This document shows positions 42,098-50,096 of a stretch of DNA of 55,817 nucleotides, one piece after another (the first letter of the stretch is position 1; every line of letters begins with the position of its first letter). A program made the position numbers and the translations under genes. Source of the stretch: Bacillota bacterium (lineage in GTDB: Bacteria; Bacillota; Clostridia; Acetivibrionales; DTU013); contig JAEYRV010000058.1 in assembly GCA_023435305.1 (NCBI GenBank), forward strand, positions 1-55,817, read 5' to 3'. Under the pieces are notes generated by a model. That model was given only the letters and a program-made list of their open reading frames with translations, was not told where the DNA came from and made no database searches.

Positions 42098-42239
42098 AAG
42101 GAACCGGAGAGTGAAGGAGCCGGAGAGTGAAGGAGCCGGAGAAAGAAGGAGCCGGAGAGAGAAGGAACCGAAAAAGAAGGAGCCGGAAAGAGAAGGAATT
42201 GGAAAGAAAAGGACCCGGCGAGAGAAGGAACTGGAGAAG
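42098..42239. repeat. 16-bp purine-rich tandem repeat (9 units)
   Basis: AAGGAGCCGGAGAGTG-type units start at 42098, 42114, 42130, 42146, 42162, 42177, 42193, 42209 and 42225 (two are 15 bp). The coding strand is almost pure purine. It fills the gap between murB and rapZ and reads as a charged, false N-terminal extension of RapZ; a 16-bp period does not keep frame, which argues against coding. Confidence 0.9.
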
Positions 42240-42291
42240 AATAGAAGACGAAGAGAATAGAAACCTGAGAGGAACAGAAAGAGGTCAGAAG

Positions 42292-43167
42292 ATGAGAATT
42301 GTTGTTATCACGGGGATTTCAGGAGCAGGCAAAAGCCTTGTTGCCAATTATCTTGAGGATGCGGGTTTCTTTTGCATAGATAACCTGCCGCCGCTGCTGA
42401 TACCCAAAATTGCGGAGATCTGTTCTCAAAGCTATAAAAAGATGGACAAGATAGCGGTCGTGATCGACATACGCGGCGGAGAACTGCTCAACGATCTCTT
42501 CCCCGCCCTTGATGCCCTGACAGCAGACGGGCATTCCTTCGAGATGTTTTTCATGGAGGCGACGGACCAGGTCGTCATCAAGCGGTACAAGGAATCACGC
42601 CGTTCCCACCCACTTGCCCAGGAGGGAATGCTTGTAAAAGGTATAGCAGAAGAGAGGCAGGTACTTCAGAAGATCAAGGACAGGGCTGATTATGTGATCG
42701 ACACCTCAAATCTGACACCAAAGCAGCTGAAGGAAGCCATAAATGGAATAATCGGACAGGACAACTCGTTTAAGGGCCTGATCATAAATATTATTTCCTT
42801 TGGCTTCAAATATGGTATACCTATAGAATGCGATCTGGTGTTTGATGTCAGGTTCATCCCCAATCCATACTATATCGAATCGATGAGAAAACTGACAGGC
42901 AAGCATGAAAACGTGAGGGAGTATGTGCTTGGAATGCCTGAGACTGTGGAGTTCATGAGTAAACTGAACTCCATGCTGGACTTCCTCATCCCCAACTATG
43001 TAAAGGAAGGCAAGTCACAGTTGGTCATAGGGATAGGCTGTACCGGCGGCAGGCACCGTTCTGTGGCAATTGCCGACGAATTACAGAGAAATCTGACAAA
43101 AAAACAGAACAGGACTGTGGTGGAGCACAGAGATATAGAAAAAGATGGCAGGAGTGCTGGTATATGA
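42292..43167 (+). CDS. rapZ: RapZ/YvcJ-family nucleotide-binding protein
   Basis: A 291-residue P-loop protein: MRIVVITGISGAGKSLVANYLEDAGFFCIDNLPP (G8-S15 P-loop) and the C-terminal LVIGIGCTGGRHRSVAIADEL. In E. coli RapZ controls GlmS through small RNAs; in Bacillus YvcJ hydrolyses GTP. Between are SRRSHPL and FSFGFKYGIP-like segments (SFGFKYGIPIECDLVFDVRFIPNP). The ATG at 42292 has an AGAGGT RBS; the longer ORF from 42127 is repeat sequence. It overlaps yvcK by 4 bp. Confidence 0.95.
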   Translation: MRIVVITGISGAGKSLVANYLEDAGFFCIDNLPPLLIPKIAEICSQSYKKMDKIAVVIDIRGGELLNDLFPALDALTADGHSFEMFFMEATDQVVIKRYKESRRSHPLAQEGMLVKGIAEERQVLQKIKDRADYVIDTSNLTPKQLKEAINGIIGQDNSFKGLIINIISFGFKYGIPIECDLVFDVRFIPNPYYIESMRKLTGKHENVREYVLGMPETVEFMSKLNSMLDFLIPNYVKEGKSQLVIGIGCTGGRHRSVAIADELQRNLTKKQNRTVVEHRDIEKDGRSAGI

Positions 43168-44321
43168 GTATTAGTGACCGGATGGACAAAATCTTTGGAA
43201 GAAACTGCGGAACCCATGATGATAACGGATCCGGCTGTTTTGCTGCAGAAAGTGATCTGCCCGTAAAAGGCCCCAGGATCGTTGCGATCGGAGGAGGCAC
43301 AGGGCTCTCGACCATGCTCCGCGGTTTGAAGGCATTCAGCCCCAATATCACTGCAGTGGTGACAGTGGCGGATGACGGCGGCGGCTCAGGCGTACTCAGG
43401 CAGGAGCTTGGCATGCTGCCTCCCGGCGACATACGAAACTGTATTCTTGCGCTTGCGGATACGGAACCATTGATGGAGCAGCTGCTCCAGTACAGGTTCA
43501 AGGATGGAAAGCTCAAGGGCCAGAGCTTCGGAAATCTGTTTCTTGCGGCAATGGACGGTATTTCATCAAGCTTCGAGGAAGCGGTCAAGAGAATGAGTGA
43601 CGTACTTGCAGTCACAGGCAGGGTCCTGCCCGTCACACTGGAGAATGTAACGCTGTGCGCGGAGCTTGAGGATGGATACATTGTCAGTGGAGAATCCCGA
43701 ATAGGCCATCATGAAAGCTTCAATAAATGCAGGATCAAACGGGTTTATCTTGAACCCTCCTGTGCTGAGCCTCTTGATGATGTATTGGATGCTATAGACC
43801 GGGCCGACATCATCGTGTTAGGTCCCGGAAGCCTCTATACCAGCATTATTCCCAATCTTCTAGTCAGAGGGATTTGTCCTGCGATCAAAAGGAGCAAGGC
43901 ATTGAAACTATATGTCTGCAATGTTATGACACAGCCCTCCGAAACGGAAGAATACAGTGTATTTGACCACATCAGGGCATTGGAGGAGCACTCGTGCACC
44001 GGTTTTGTTGATATGTGCATAGTAAACAATTCGTTTATTCCCGACGAGCTGAGGGAAAAATACCATAATGACGGAGCCGATCAGGTCATTATCGACAGAG
44101 AAAAGGTCATGGCAGCAGGTATCCGGCTCATCGAAGGTGACTATGCATCACTTAAGAACAATCTGGTAAGACATGATCCCAAAAAGCTTGCTCAGGCGGT
44201 TATCGAAGTGGTGGCTGAGAATGTGCTTGCTTGTGACCGGAGCAGGTCTGTCGATTATTGTTATATCAAGGAGCGGCTTGCCAGATTATCCGGCGCATGT
44301 ATAAAAAACGACAAACTGTAA
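43164..44321 (+). CDS. yvcK: Gluconeogenesis factor YvcK/GlmR (CofD-like)
   Basis: A 385-residue UDP-GlcNAc-binding regulator with a CofD-like fold, needed for cell wall precursor balance on gluconeogenic carbon. Signatures are RIVAIGGGTGLSTMLRGLKAF, VTVADDGGGSGVLRQELGMLPPGDIRNCILAL, GQSFGNLFLAAM, and ADIIVLGPGSLYTSIIPNLLV. The first 30 residues before the GGGTG motif are variable. It lies within the usual rapZ-yvcK-whiA block, here interrupted by the debranching enzyme. Confidence 0.95.
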   Translation: MSISDRMDKIFGRNCGTHDDNGSGCFAAESDLPVKGPRIVAIGGGTGLSTMLRGLKAFSPNITAVVTVADDGGGSGVLRQELGMLPPGDIRNCILALADTEPLMEQLLQYRFKDGKLKGQSFGNLFLAAMDGISSSFEEAVKRMSDVLAVTGRVLPVTLENVTLCAELEDGYIVSGESRIGHHESFNKCRIKRVYLEPSCAEPLDDVLDAIDRADIIVLGPGSLYTSIIPNLLVRGICPAIKRSKALKLYVCNVMTQPSETEEYSVFDHIRALEEHSCTGFVDMCIVNNSFIPDELREKYHNDGADQVIIDREKVMAAGIRLIEGDYASLKNNLVRHDPKKLAQAVIEVVAENVLACDRSRSVDYCYIKERLARLSGACIKNDKL

Positions 44322-44358
44322 TATCTCATATATCTGAACATGAAACGGGGGTAATCCT

Positions 44359-46422
44359 TTGAGGTTTGGCAAATCAGAATGGAGCAGCTGGGAAAGAGGC
44401 ATTGAACGCGAATGGCTCCTTACCAACGGAATAGGCGGTTTTGCCTCATCAACGATAACCGGAGGAAACAGCAGGAGGTATCATGGACTGCTTGTTGCAG
44501 CATTGAACCCTCCTGTGGAAAGACATCTGATACTTTCACAGCTGCATGAAGTATTATGTATTGACGGCAGCGAATACTCACTTCACTCATTTTCAACAGG
44601 CGGATATGTCAAAAAGGGCTTTTTGAACCAGCATAGCTTTGAACAGGATCCTCTGCCGGTATTCACATACAATGTCGGCGGCGTCATGGTGGAAAAAACA
44701 GTGACTCTGGTGTATGGCGAAAACACTGCAGTCATAATGTACCGCATGAGAACAGGCAGATCGCAGGTGAGGATGAATATATCGCCTCTTGTCAACTTCA
44801 GAGACTACCATGGTGATTCATCAAGATATCACATAAGAATGCAGCAAAAAGCCGGCAGCGACCATACGCTGATAAATCCCTATGAGCTTGGGCTTGACAT
44901 ACTTATCGGCTGCCCCGGCAGTAAATATGAAGCGGCATATGACTGCTGGTTTGAGGGCATGTATTATGATGTCGAGCAGGAAAGAGGGCTCCAGTCATAT
45001 GAGGATCACTATATTCCCGGTACATTCAATATTGAAGCCGGGCCGGGCAGCGATAAATGCTTTTTCGTCGTATGCACGATACTTGACCGGAGGTCCGGAA
45101 CTGAAAGCACAGCAATTTCTGAAGGGACAGTAAAGGCATATCTGGCAGGGCAGGATGTTGATTTTGACGGCGGTGATCGTTATTCAGCACTGATTGCCAG
45201 GTATATGGATCACGCATATGGAGAATTTGCCGTAGAAGCCGAAAAAGCAAGGATCAACAAGCTTACGGAAGGCTGCCGTGATGAATTCCATCGCCTGCTG
45301 ACAAGAAGTGTGGACCATTTCATAGTTTACAGGCGTTCAACCCGTTCCAGGACAATATTGGCCGGCTATCCATGGTTCACTGACTGGGGCCGGGATTCCA
45401 TGATATCGCTGAGCGGACTTACACTTGCGACAGGCAGGTATGCGGATGCCGCCGATATACTTTCTACATTCAGTAAATACATCAGGTATGGACTCGTGCC
45501 CAATATGTTCCCGGACGAAGACGGAGATCCCGGCTACAACACTGTAGATGCTGCGTTATGGTTTTTTGAGGCTGTTTACAGGTATGTTGATAAAACCGGT
45601 GACATTGAATTGGTGAGATCAGGGCTGTACGATTCCATGGTGCAGATATATGAGGCTTATTGTATGGGAACGCTGCATGACATACATATGGAAGATGACT
45701 GTCTCATTAGTGCAGGCAATGCAGATACTCAGTTGACATGGATGGATGCAAAGGCAGATAATACTGTATTTACGCCAAGACATGGCAAGGCAGTGGAAAT
45801 AAATGCATTATGGTATAATGCACTGAAAATATTGGAGCAGATCTCGGTGAAACTGTGTCGTGAGTCTGATAAATTCAAGATTCTTGCCGATAAGGTCAAA
45901 AGCAGTTTTGCTAATGTTTTCTGGAACGAGGACGGAAAATACTTATATGATGTTGTCAATGAAGGACAAAAGGATGACAGTGTCAGACCGAACCAGATTT
46001 TTGCCGTCGGCCTGTCCTTTCCTGTAATCGATGGGAGCATGGCAGAATATGTGGTGGAGAAGGTATGGAAGGAGCTTTATACGGCATATGGACTCAGAAG
46101 CCTTTCACCGCGGTCGGAGGGGTACAAGGGGCGATGCACGGGGGGACGTTATGAGAGGGACTCCGCATATCATCAGGGCACCGTTTGGACATGGCCGATG
46201 GGTTACTTCATCACAGCATTTTCAAGGACCTTCGGAAAGAGGCCCGGATTTGCCGAAATGCCCGGAGAATTTCTGAAGCCATTCATGGATCACCTGCAGC
46301 ATGCATGCCTTGGAAGCATTTCCGAGATATTCGACGGCGATGAGCCGCTGACGCCAAGAGGCTGCTGCGCCCAGGCCTGGAGTGTGGCTGAAGTGCTTCG
46401 GGCCTATGTGGAGGTGTTGTAG
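44359..46422 (+). CDS. Glycogen debranching enzyme (amylo-alpha-1,6-glucosidase, GH133-type)
   Basis: A 687-residue protein with an N-terminal bacterial-GDE domain (1-215: EWLLTNGIGGFASSTITGGNSRRYHGLLVAAL) and a C-terminal (alpha/alpha)6 glucosidase domain (280-687) with PWFTDWGRDSMISLSGLTLATGRY, NTVDAALWFFEAVYRY, QLTWMDAKADN and YHQGTVWTWPMGYFI. It removes alpha-1,6-linked glucose stubs from glycogen. It starts with TTG after GGGGGT and sits between yvcK and whiA, an insertion into a conserved gene order. No other glycogen gene is visible. Confidence 0.93.
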   Translation: MRFGKSEWSSWERGIEREWLLTNGIGGFASSTITGGNSRRYHGLLVAALNPPVERHLILSQLHEVLCIDGSEYSLHSFSTGGYVKKGFLNQHSFEQDPLPVFTYNVGGVMVEKTVTLVYGENTAVIMYRMRTGRSQVRMNISPLVNFRDYHGDSSRYHIRMQQKAGSDHTLINPYELGLDILIGCPGSKYEAAYDCWFEGMYYDVEQERGLQSYEDHYIPGTFNIEAGPGSDKCFFVVCTILDRRSGTESTAISEGTVKAYLAGQDVDFDGGDRYSALIARYMDHAYGEFAVEAEKARINKLTEGCRDEFHRLLTRSVDHFIVYRRSTRSRTILAGYPWFTDWGRDSMISLSGLTLATGRYADAADILSTFSKYIRYGLVPNMFPDEDGDPGYNTVDAALWFFEAVYRYVDKTGDIELVRSGLYDSMVQIYEAYCMGTLHDIHMEDDCLISAGNADTQLTWMDAKADNTVFTPRHGKAVEINALWYNALKILEQISVKLCRESDKFKILADKVKSSFANVFWNEDGKYLYDVVNEGQKDDSVRPNQIFAVGLSFPVIDGSMAEYVVEKVWKELYTAYGLRSLSPRSEGYKGRCTGGRYERDSAYHQGTVWTWPMGYFITAFSRTFGKRPGFAEMPGEFLKPFMDHLQHACLGSISEIFDGDEPLTPRGCCAQAWSVAEVLRAYVEVL

Positions 46423-47403
46423 TTGTCTTTTTCATCAACTGTCAAGGATGAGCTTTGCAGGCTCGAAAATCTTGGTGAGTGCTGCATATTGTCTGAGCTC
46501 GCTGCGGTTTTCAGGCTCAATGGTGCAGCTGCACCCGTACCGGCAGGCGGCTTTAATATCAGGGTGACCACTGAAAATGCTGCCTTTGCCAGATGGATCT
46601 ACAGCAGCATCAGAAGGCTTTGCGATATTTCGGCAGAAGTTACGATACGAAAAAGCAGAAAGCTTAAAAAGCATGCTTCATACATGTTGTTCATTACACC
46701 TGCATTAGGCTCTGCAAACCTTCTCAGTCAGATCGGTGCCTCTATTTCATTACAGAGTCCGGATCAGCCGCCGGAGATTGTACTGCCGGAGCTTAACAGC
46801 CTGAAAAGGCTTTGCTGTAAGAAAGCGTTTCTGAGAGGAGCTTTCCTGGCGGGCGGCTCTATCAGCGATCCGGAAAAGACCTATCATCTGGAACTGACTT
46901 CACGGACATCAGAACAGGCCAGAGAGCTCAAACGCCTCCTGGGGAGCTTTGGACTCCATGCACGGGTAATATTGAGAAAGGGAAGCTATGTTACATACCT
47001 CAAGGAGGGAGAAAACATAGTTGATTTCCTGAATATCGTCGGGGCCCATAAGGCTTTGATGGAGCTGGAAAATGTCCGTATATTGAAGGGCATGAGAAAC
47101 AGTGTCAACAGGATCGTGAACTGTGAAACTGCAAACCTTGAGAAGACGGTGAATGCATCAGTCAGACAGGTGGAAAACATTAAATATATCGCAGAAAGCA
47201 TCGGGTTTGACAGTCTGCCGGCAGGTCTCAGGGAGATTGCCGAGCTTAGGCTGGAATACAGCGATTCCAATCTTTCGGAACTGGGCCAGCTTCTGACTCC
47301 TCCGCTTGGTAAGTCAGGGGTCAACCACAGGCTCAGGAAGCTGGATCAGATAGCAGAAAGACACCGCGAAAGTTACGATGCGTCAGGAAAGCAGGATAGG
47401 TAA
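46423..47403 (+). CDS. whiA: DNA-binding protein WhiA
   Basis: A 326-residue protein of the WhiA family, with two LAGLIDADG-like repeats (about 20-200: FLRGAFLAGGSISDPEKTYHLEL) and a C-terminal helix-turn-helix (about 260-320: LREIAELRLEYSDSNLSELGQLLTPPLGKSGVNHRLRKLDQIA). It affects cell division and, in actinomycetes, sporulation. The TTG start follows the debranching enzyme's stop with no gap; GGAGGTG at 46410-46416 serves as RBS. The HPr gene often found next to it is absent. Confidence 0.94.
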   Translation: MSFSSTVKDELCRLENLGECCILSELAAVFRLNGAAAPVPAGGFNIRVTTENAAFARWIYSSIRRLCDISAEVTIRKSRKLKKHASYMLFITPALGSANLLSQIGASISLQSPDQPPEIVLPELNSLKRLCCKKAFLRGAFLAGGSISDPEKTYHLELTSRTSEQARELKRLLGSFGLHARVILRKGSYVTYLKEGENIVDFLNIVGAHKALMELENVRILKGMRNSVNRIVNCETANLEKTVNASVRQVENIKYIAESIGFDSLPAGLREIAELRLEYSDSNLSELGQLLTPPLGKSGVNHRLRKLDQIAERHRESYDASGKQDR

Positions 47404-47418
47404 GTCTACCAGGTAAGC

Positions 47419-47451
47419 AGGACAGCTAAACATATCTGTTAAGCTGTCCTG
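47419..47451 (+). other. Stem-loop after whiA
   Basis: CAGGACAGCT (47419-47428) and AGCTGTCCTG (47442-47451) form a perfect 10-bp stem with a 13-nt loop. No U run follows, so it is at best a weak terminator or an mRNA 3'-end stabiliser. Confidence 0.45.
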
Positions 47452-47467
47452 CCGGAAACCCGGATCA

Positions 47468-47544
47468 TTTGTCGAAATTAAATCACACATATTACATAAA
47501 ATCCCATAAAACGCAGAAGGAATTGCCATATATTTGAAGAATAA
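47468..47544 (+). promoter_or_regulatory. Spo0A box and sigma-H promoter of the spoIIA operon
   Basis: TTTGTCGAAA (47468-47477) matches the Spo0A box consensus TTTGTCRAAA at every position. Downstream, GAAGGAATT (47516-47524) and GAAGAATAA (47536-47544) with an 11-bp spacer match the sigma-H consensus RNAGGAWWW/RNNGAATWW throughout. This is the arrangement known for spoIIA in Bacillus: sigma-H RNA polymerase activated by phosphorylated Spo0A. Confidence 0.85.
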
Positions 47545-47580
47545 GTATATGACATATATTTTGATTGCGGGGGGATATCA

Positions 47581-47925
47581 TTGGAAATAAGGTTTGCCAA
47601 CAGAGGTTCCACTCTGATTGCCGCATTCAGCGGAGAGCTGGATCACCATTATGCCGAGTATGCACGCAACAAGATCGAAAGCGAACTGCTGAAGGCCACC
47701 ACCAGAAATGTGATATTCGATCTTTCGGGATTGAGCTTTATGGACAGCTCGGGGATAGGTGTGCTGGTGGGAAGATACGCCAATATAAAAAAGCTTGGGG
47801 GAAGAGCGGCCATCATCTGCAGGAACCAGAAGATAAGGCGCATACTCGAGATATCGGGGATAATGAAGCTTATGCCGGTATATGAAGAGGTGGATCATGC
47901 CATAATGGCACTGCTTACAGCATGA
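47581..47925 (+). CDS. spoIIAA: Anti-sigma F factor antagonist SpoIIAA
   Basis: A 114-residue STAS-domain protein. The phosphorylation site is in the D55-S-S-G-I-G motif (LSGLSFMDSSGIGVLVGRY), with S57 as the likely site phosphorylated by SpoIIAB and dephosphorylated by SpoIIE. Unphosphorylated SpoIIAA frees sigma-F from SpoIIAB. It starts with TTG (GGGGGGA upstream) about 37 bp after the predicted sigma-H -10 region. Confidence 0.95.
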   Translation: MEIRFANRGSTLIAAFSGELDHHYAEYARNKIESELLKATTRNVIFDLSGLSFMDSSGIGVLVGRYANIKKLGGRAAIICRNQKIRRILEISGIMKLMPVYEEVDHAIMALLTA

Positions 47926-47973
47926 CTGCGGGTATGGGTCTTATACGGAGAAACGGAAAGGGAGAGAAATCAT

Positions 47974-48414
47974 ATGCAGCCTGTTAATGAGATCAAATTG
48001 GAATTTATGAGCAAATCGAGCAATGAAGCATTTGCCAGGGTAGTGGCAGCGGCTTTTGTCTCCCAGCTCGATCCGACCATCGAGGAGTTGGCGGATGTCA
48101 GGACGGCTGTCAGTGAAGCGGTCACCAATTCAATAATACACGGGTATGAAAGCAAGCCGGGAATAATAAAAATGATATGCCGTCAATATGAAAAAAGCGT
48201 AGAGATAGAGATTTCCGATGAGGGTAAGGGAATCGAGGATATAGAACAGGCCATGCAGCCTCTGTTCACATCCAAACCGGATATGGAGCGGTCAGGAATG
48301 GGCTTCACCGTCATGGAAAGCTTCATGGATATGATAAAGGTAAGGTCAAAGCCCGGAGAGGGCACGACCGTTATATTATACAAATCTTTTGGCACGACCG
48401 GCAAGCCGCAGTGA
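47974..48414 (+). CDS. spoIIAB: Anti-sigma F factor SpoIIAB (serine kinase)
   Basis: A 146-residue GHKL-fold kinase. The N box is VRTAVSEAVTNSIIHGY, the G1 box EISDEGKGIEDIEQAMQPLFTS, and the G2 box RSGMGFTVMESFMD. It binds and holds sigma-F with ATP or phosphorylates SpoIIAA. Its stop is 130 bp from sigF, whereas in Bacillus the two genes are packed closely; that gap holds a promoter. Confidence 0.96.
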   Translation: MQPVNEIKLEFMSKSSNEAFARVVAAAFVSQLDPTIEELADVRTAVSEAVTNSIIHGYESKPGIIKMICRQYEKSVEIEISDEGKGIEDIEQAMQPLFTSKPDMERSGMGFTVMESFMDMIKVRSKPGEGTTVILYKSFGTTGKPQ

Positions 48415-48444
48415 CAGTTATTCTTCCCAGGCAATATTTTTTTT

Positions 48445-48474
48445 GCATGTAACAGTAAAAATATGACAATAATA
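48445..48474 (+). promoter_or_regulatory. Forespore-type (sigma-F/G) promoter for sigF
   Basis: GCATG (48445-48449), an 18-bp spacer and AATAATA (48468-48474) fit the sigma-G consensus GHATR-N18-CATNHTA with one mismatch. The surrounding CAATAATAGAAAA (48467-48479) is identical to that of the spoVA promoter at 49363-49375. Confidence 0.55.
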
Positions 48475-48544
48475 GAAAAGTATACATTCAATAAAATTAT
48501 TTTACAAATGCTGCCTTCATAGGTGGGGGGAAAGGTTTGGATTT

Positions 48545-49291
48545 ATGATTGGTGATCCATATGAGGGTAAAGAAACAACAGAGCTGATACTGATGGCCAG
48601 AAACGGTGACAGACAGGCACAGGGAATGCTTGTGGAAAACAATATAGGTCTGGTCTGGAGCATAGTGCGCAGATTTCAGAACAGGGGGCATGAAACGGAG
48701 GACCTGTTCCAGATCGGCTGTATCGGACTCATCAAGGCTATAAACAAGTTTGACATATCCTATGATGTCAGATTCTCAACTTATGCCGTACCAATGATCA
48801 TAGGCGAGATCAAGCGCTTTCTGAGGGACGATGGGATCATAAAGGTGAGCAGGTCACTGAAGGAAGTGTCAAACAAGGTACGGGTCGTCAAGGAAGTGCT
48901 CAGCAAGGAGCTCGGAAGAGAACCGACGATAAATGAAATGGCACAGCGCCTGAACATCTGTGCCGAAGAGCTGGTCATGGCAGTTGAGGCAGGTCACTCG
49001 CCCGAATCGCTGTTCAGCCCTGTAAGTGAAGGAGAGAACTCCTCTCTTTTGCTTATCGACAAGCTGAATGACAGCTGCAATGATGATGAAACCGACATAA
49101 TAGACAAAATTGCGCTCAGAGAAGTAATGGACACACTCAAGCCCAGAGAAAAGCAGATAATCATCCTTCGGTACTTCAAAGAAAAAACACAGGTCCAGAT
49201 AGCAAAAATGCTGGGCATATCACAGGTTCAGGTCTCCAGGATCGAGAAAAAGATCCTCGAGGATATCCGAAACCGAATAAATATCAACTGA
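48545..49291 (+). CDS. sigF: RNA polymerase sporulation sigma factor SigF
   Basis: A 248-residue sigma-70-family factor, the first forespore-specific sigma. Region 2 is VENNIGLVWSIVRRFQNRGHETEDLFQIGCIGLIKAINKFDISYDVRFSTYAVPMIIGEIKRFLRDDG; region 4 is LKPREKQIIILRYFKEKTQVQIAKMLGISQVQVSRIEKKILEDIR. It is kept inactive by SpoIIAB until septation. Besides the operon promoter it may be made from its own forespore promoter. Confidence 0.97.
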   Translation: MIGDPYEGKETTELILMARNGDRQAQGMLVENNIGLVWSIVRRFQNRGHETEDLFQIGCIGLIKAINKFDISYDVRFSTYAVPMIIGEIKRFLRDDGIIKVSRSLKEVSNKVRVVKEVLSKELGREPTINEMAQRLNICAEELVMAVEAGHSPESLFSPVSEGENSSLLLIDKLNDSCNDDETDIIDKIALREVMDTLKPREKQIIILRYFKEKTQVQIAKMLGISQVQVSRIEKKILEDIRNRININ

Positions 49292-49340
49292 ATCCACCAG
49301 ATCGAACCTCCTGAATATTCACGCAAATCATAGTTTCTCT

Positions 49341-49370
49341 GTATACTTCTTTTTTGTTGTTCCAATAATA
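49341..49370 (+). promoter_or_regulatory. Forespore-type (sigma-G) promoter for the spoVA operon
   Basis: GTATA (49341-49345), an 18-bp spacer and AATAATA (49364-49370) match the sigma-G consensus with a single mismatch. This lies 35 bp upstream of the small membrane protein gene that opens the spoVA operon. spoVA is sigma-G-controlled in Bacillus. Confidence 0.65.
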
Positions 49371-49404
49371 GAAAATGAAAATACTAAGATCGGGGGTGTT
49401 AAGC

Positions 49405-49581
49405 ATGCTTGCCGTCATAAACAGGTACAAGGTGTTTTTTATAATACTTGCGTGCATTGCTCTGGCTGCATTGGTTTGGCTTCTGTTATCAACTCAGAGC
49501 AACAGCAAGGCGCCATCAAAGGGAGTCTTTGTTATGAGCCGGACAGCCGTATGCACAGTGCAGGAAGGGGGCAGGATATAA
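49405..49581 (+). CDS. Small single-span membrane protein heading the spoVA operon
   Basis: A 58-residue protein: short basic N terminus, one transmembrane helix (about 9-30, VFFIILACIALAALVWLLLS), and a polar tail ending AVCTVQEGGRI with one cysteine. I do not recognise the family. The ATG at 49405 is preceded by GGGGGTG, whereas the ORF's upstream ATG at 49375 lies within the promoter -10 region. Its stop is directly joined to the spoVAC start, so it is translated with it. spoVAA and spoVAB, which precede spoVAC in Bacillus, are absent here. Confidence 0.6.
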   Translation: MLAVINRYKVFFIILACIALAALVWLLLSTQSNSKAPSKGVFVMSRTAVCTVQEGGRI

Positions 49582-50028
49582 TTGCAGCAGGTATTTACGA
49601 AGGATGAGTACAGAAAATACGTTGACAAAATTTCACCAAACTCAAAAACCGCAAGAAATGTTCTGAGAGCATACATTGTGGGCGGACTGATATGTATGAT
49701 CGGACAGTTCTTTCTCAATTCATTCAGGATGATGGGCCTTGATCAGGACATGTCGGCTTCGCTCACTTCGGTGGTTATGATTTTTTTGGGAGTGACCTTT
49801 ACGGCTCTCGACCTTTATGATGAAATGGGCAAGTTTGCCGGAGCCGGATCGATAGTGCCAATAACAGGCTTTGCAAATTCCATAGCATCTCCTGCGATCG
49901 AGTATAAAAGTGAAGGATACGTGCTTGGGATCGGAGCGAGGATGTTTCTGATAGCAGGGCCTGTCCTGGTGTATGGCATAACGATTTCTATAATAATAGG
50001 CATCATTCATTACCTTATAAGGTTTTAA
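49582..50028 (+). CDS. spoVAC: Stage V sporulation protein AC (SpoVAC)
   Basis: A 148-residue protein of the inner spore membrane with about four transmembrane helices; AYIVGGLICMIGQFFLNSF and FAGAGSIVPITGFANSIASPAIEYKSEGYVLGIGARMF are the family's conserved stretches. SpoVAC forms a channel for dipicolinic acid and calcium movement. It starts with TTG immediately after the small membrane protein. Confidence 0.94.
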   Translation: MQQVFTKDEYRKYVDKISPNSKTARNVLRAYIVGGLICMIGQFFLNSFRMMGLDQDMSASLTSVVMIFLGVTFTALDLYDEMGKFAGAGSIVPITGFANSIASPAIEYKSEGYVLGIGARMFLIAGPVLVYGITISIIIGIIHYLIRF

Positions 50029-50096
50029 CAGAATCTCGTGAACGTGGTATACATTGGACAGTATTTTTTACAGGATAGTACAAAGGAGAAATCTAT

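Noticed and set aside
42127..42291. Charged N-terminal extension of RapZ
   Set aside because: Encoded by the 16-bp purine repeat, which does not keep frame; RapZ proteins start at the P-loop strand.
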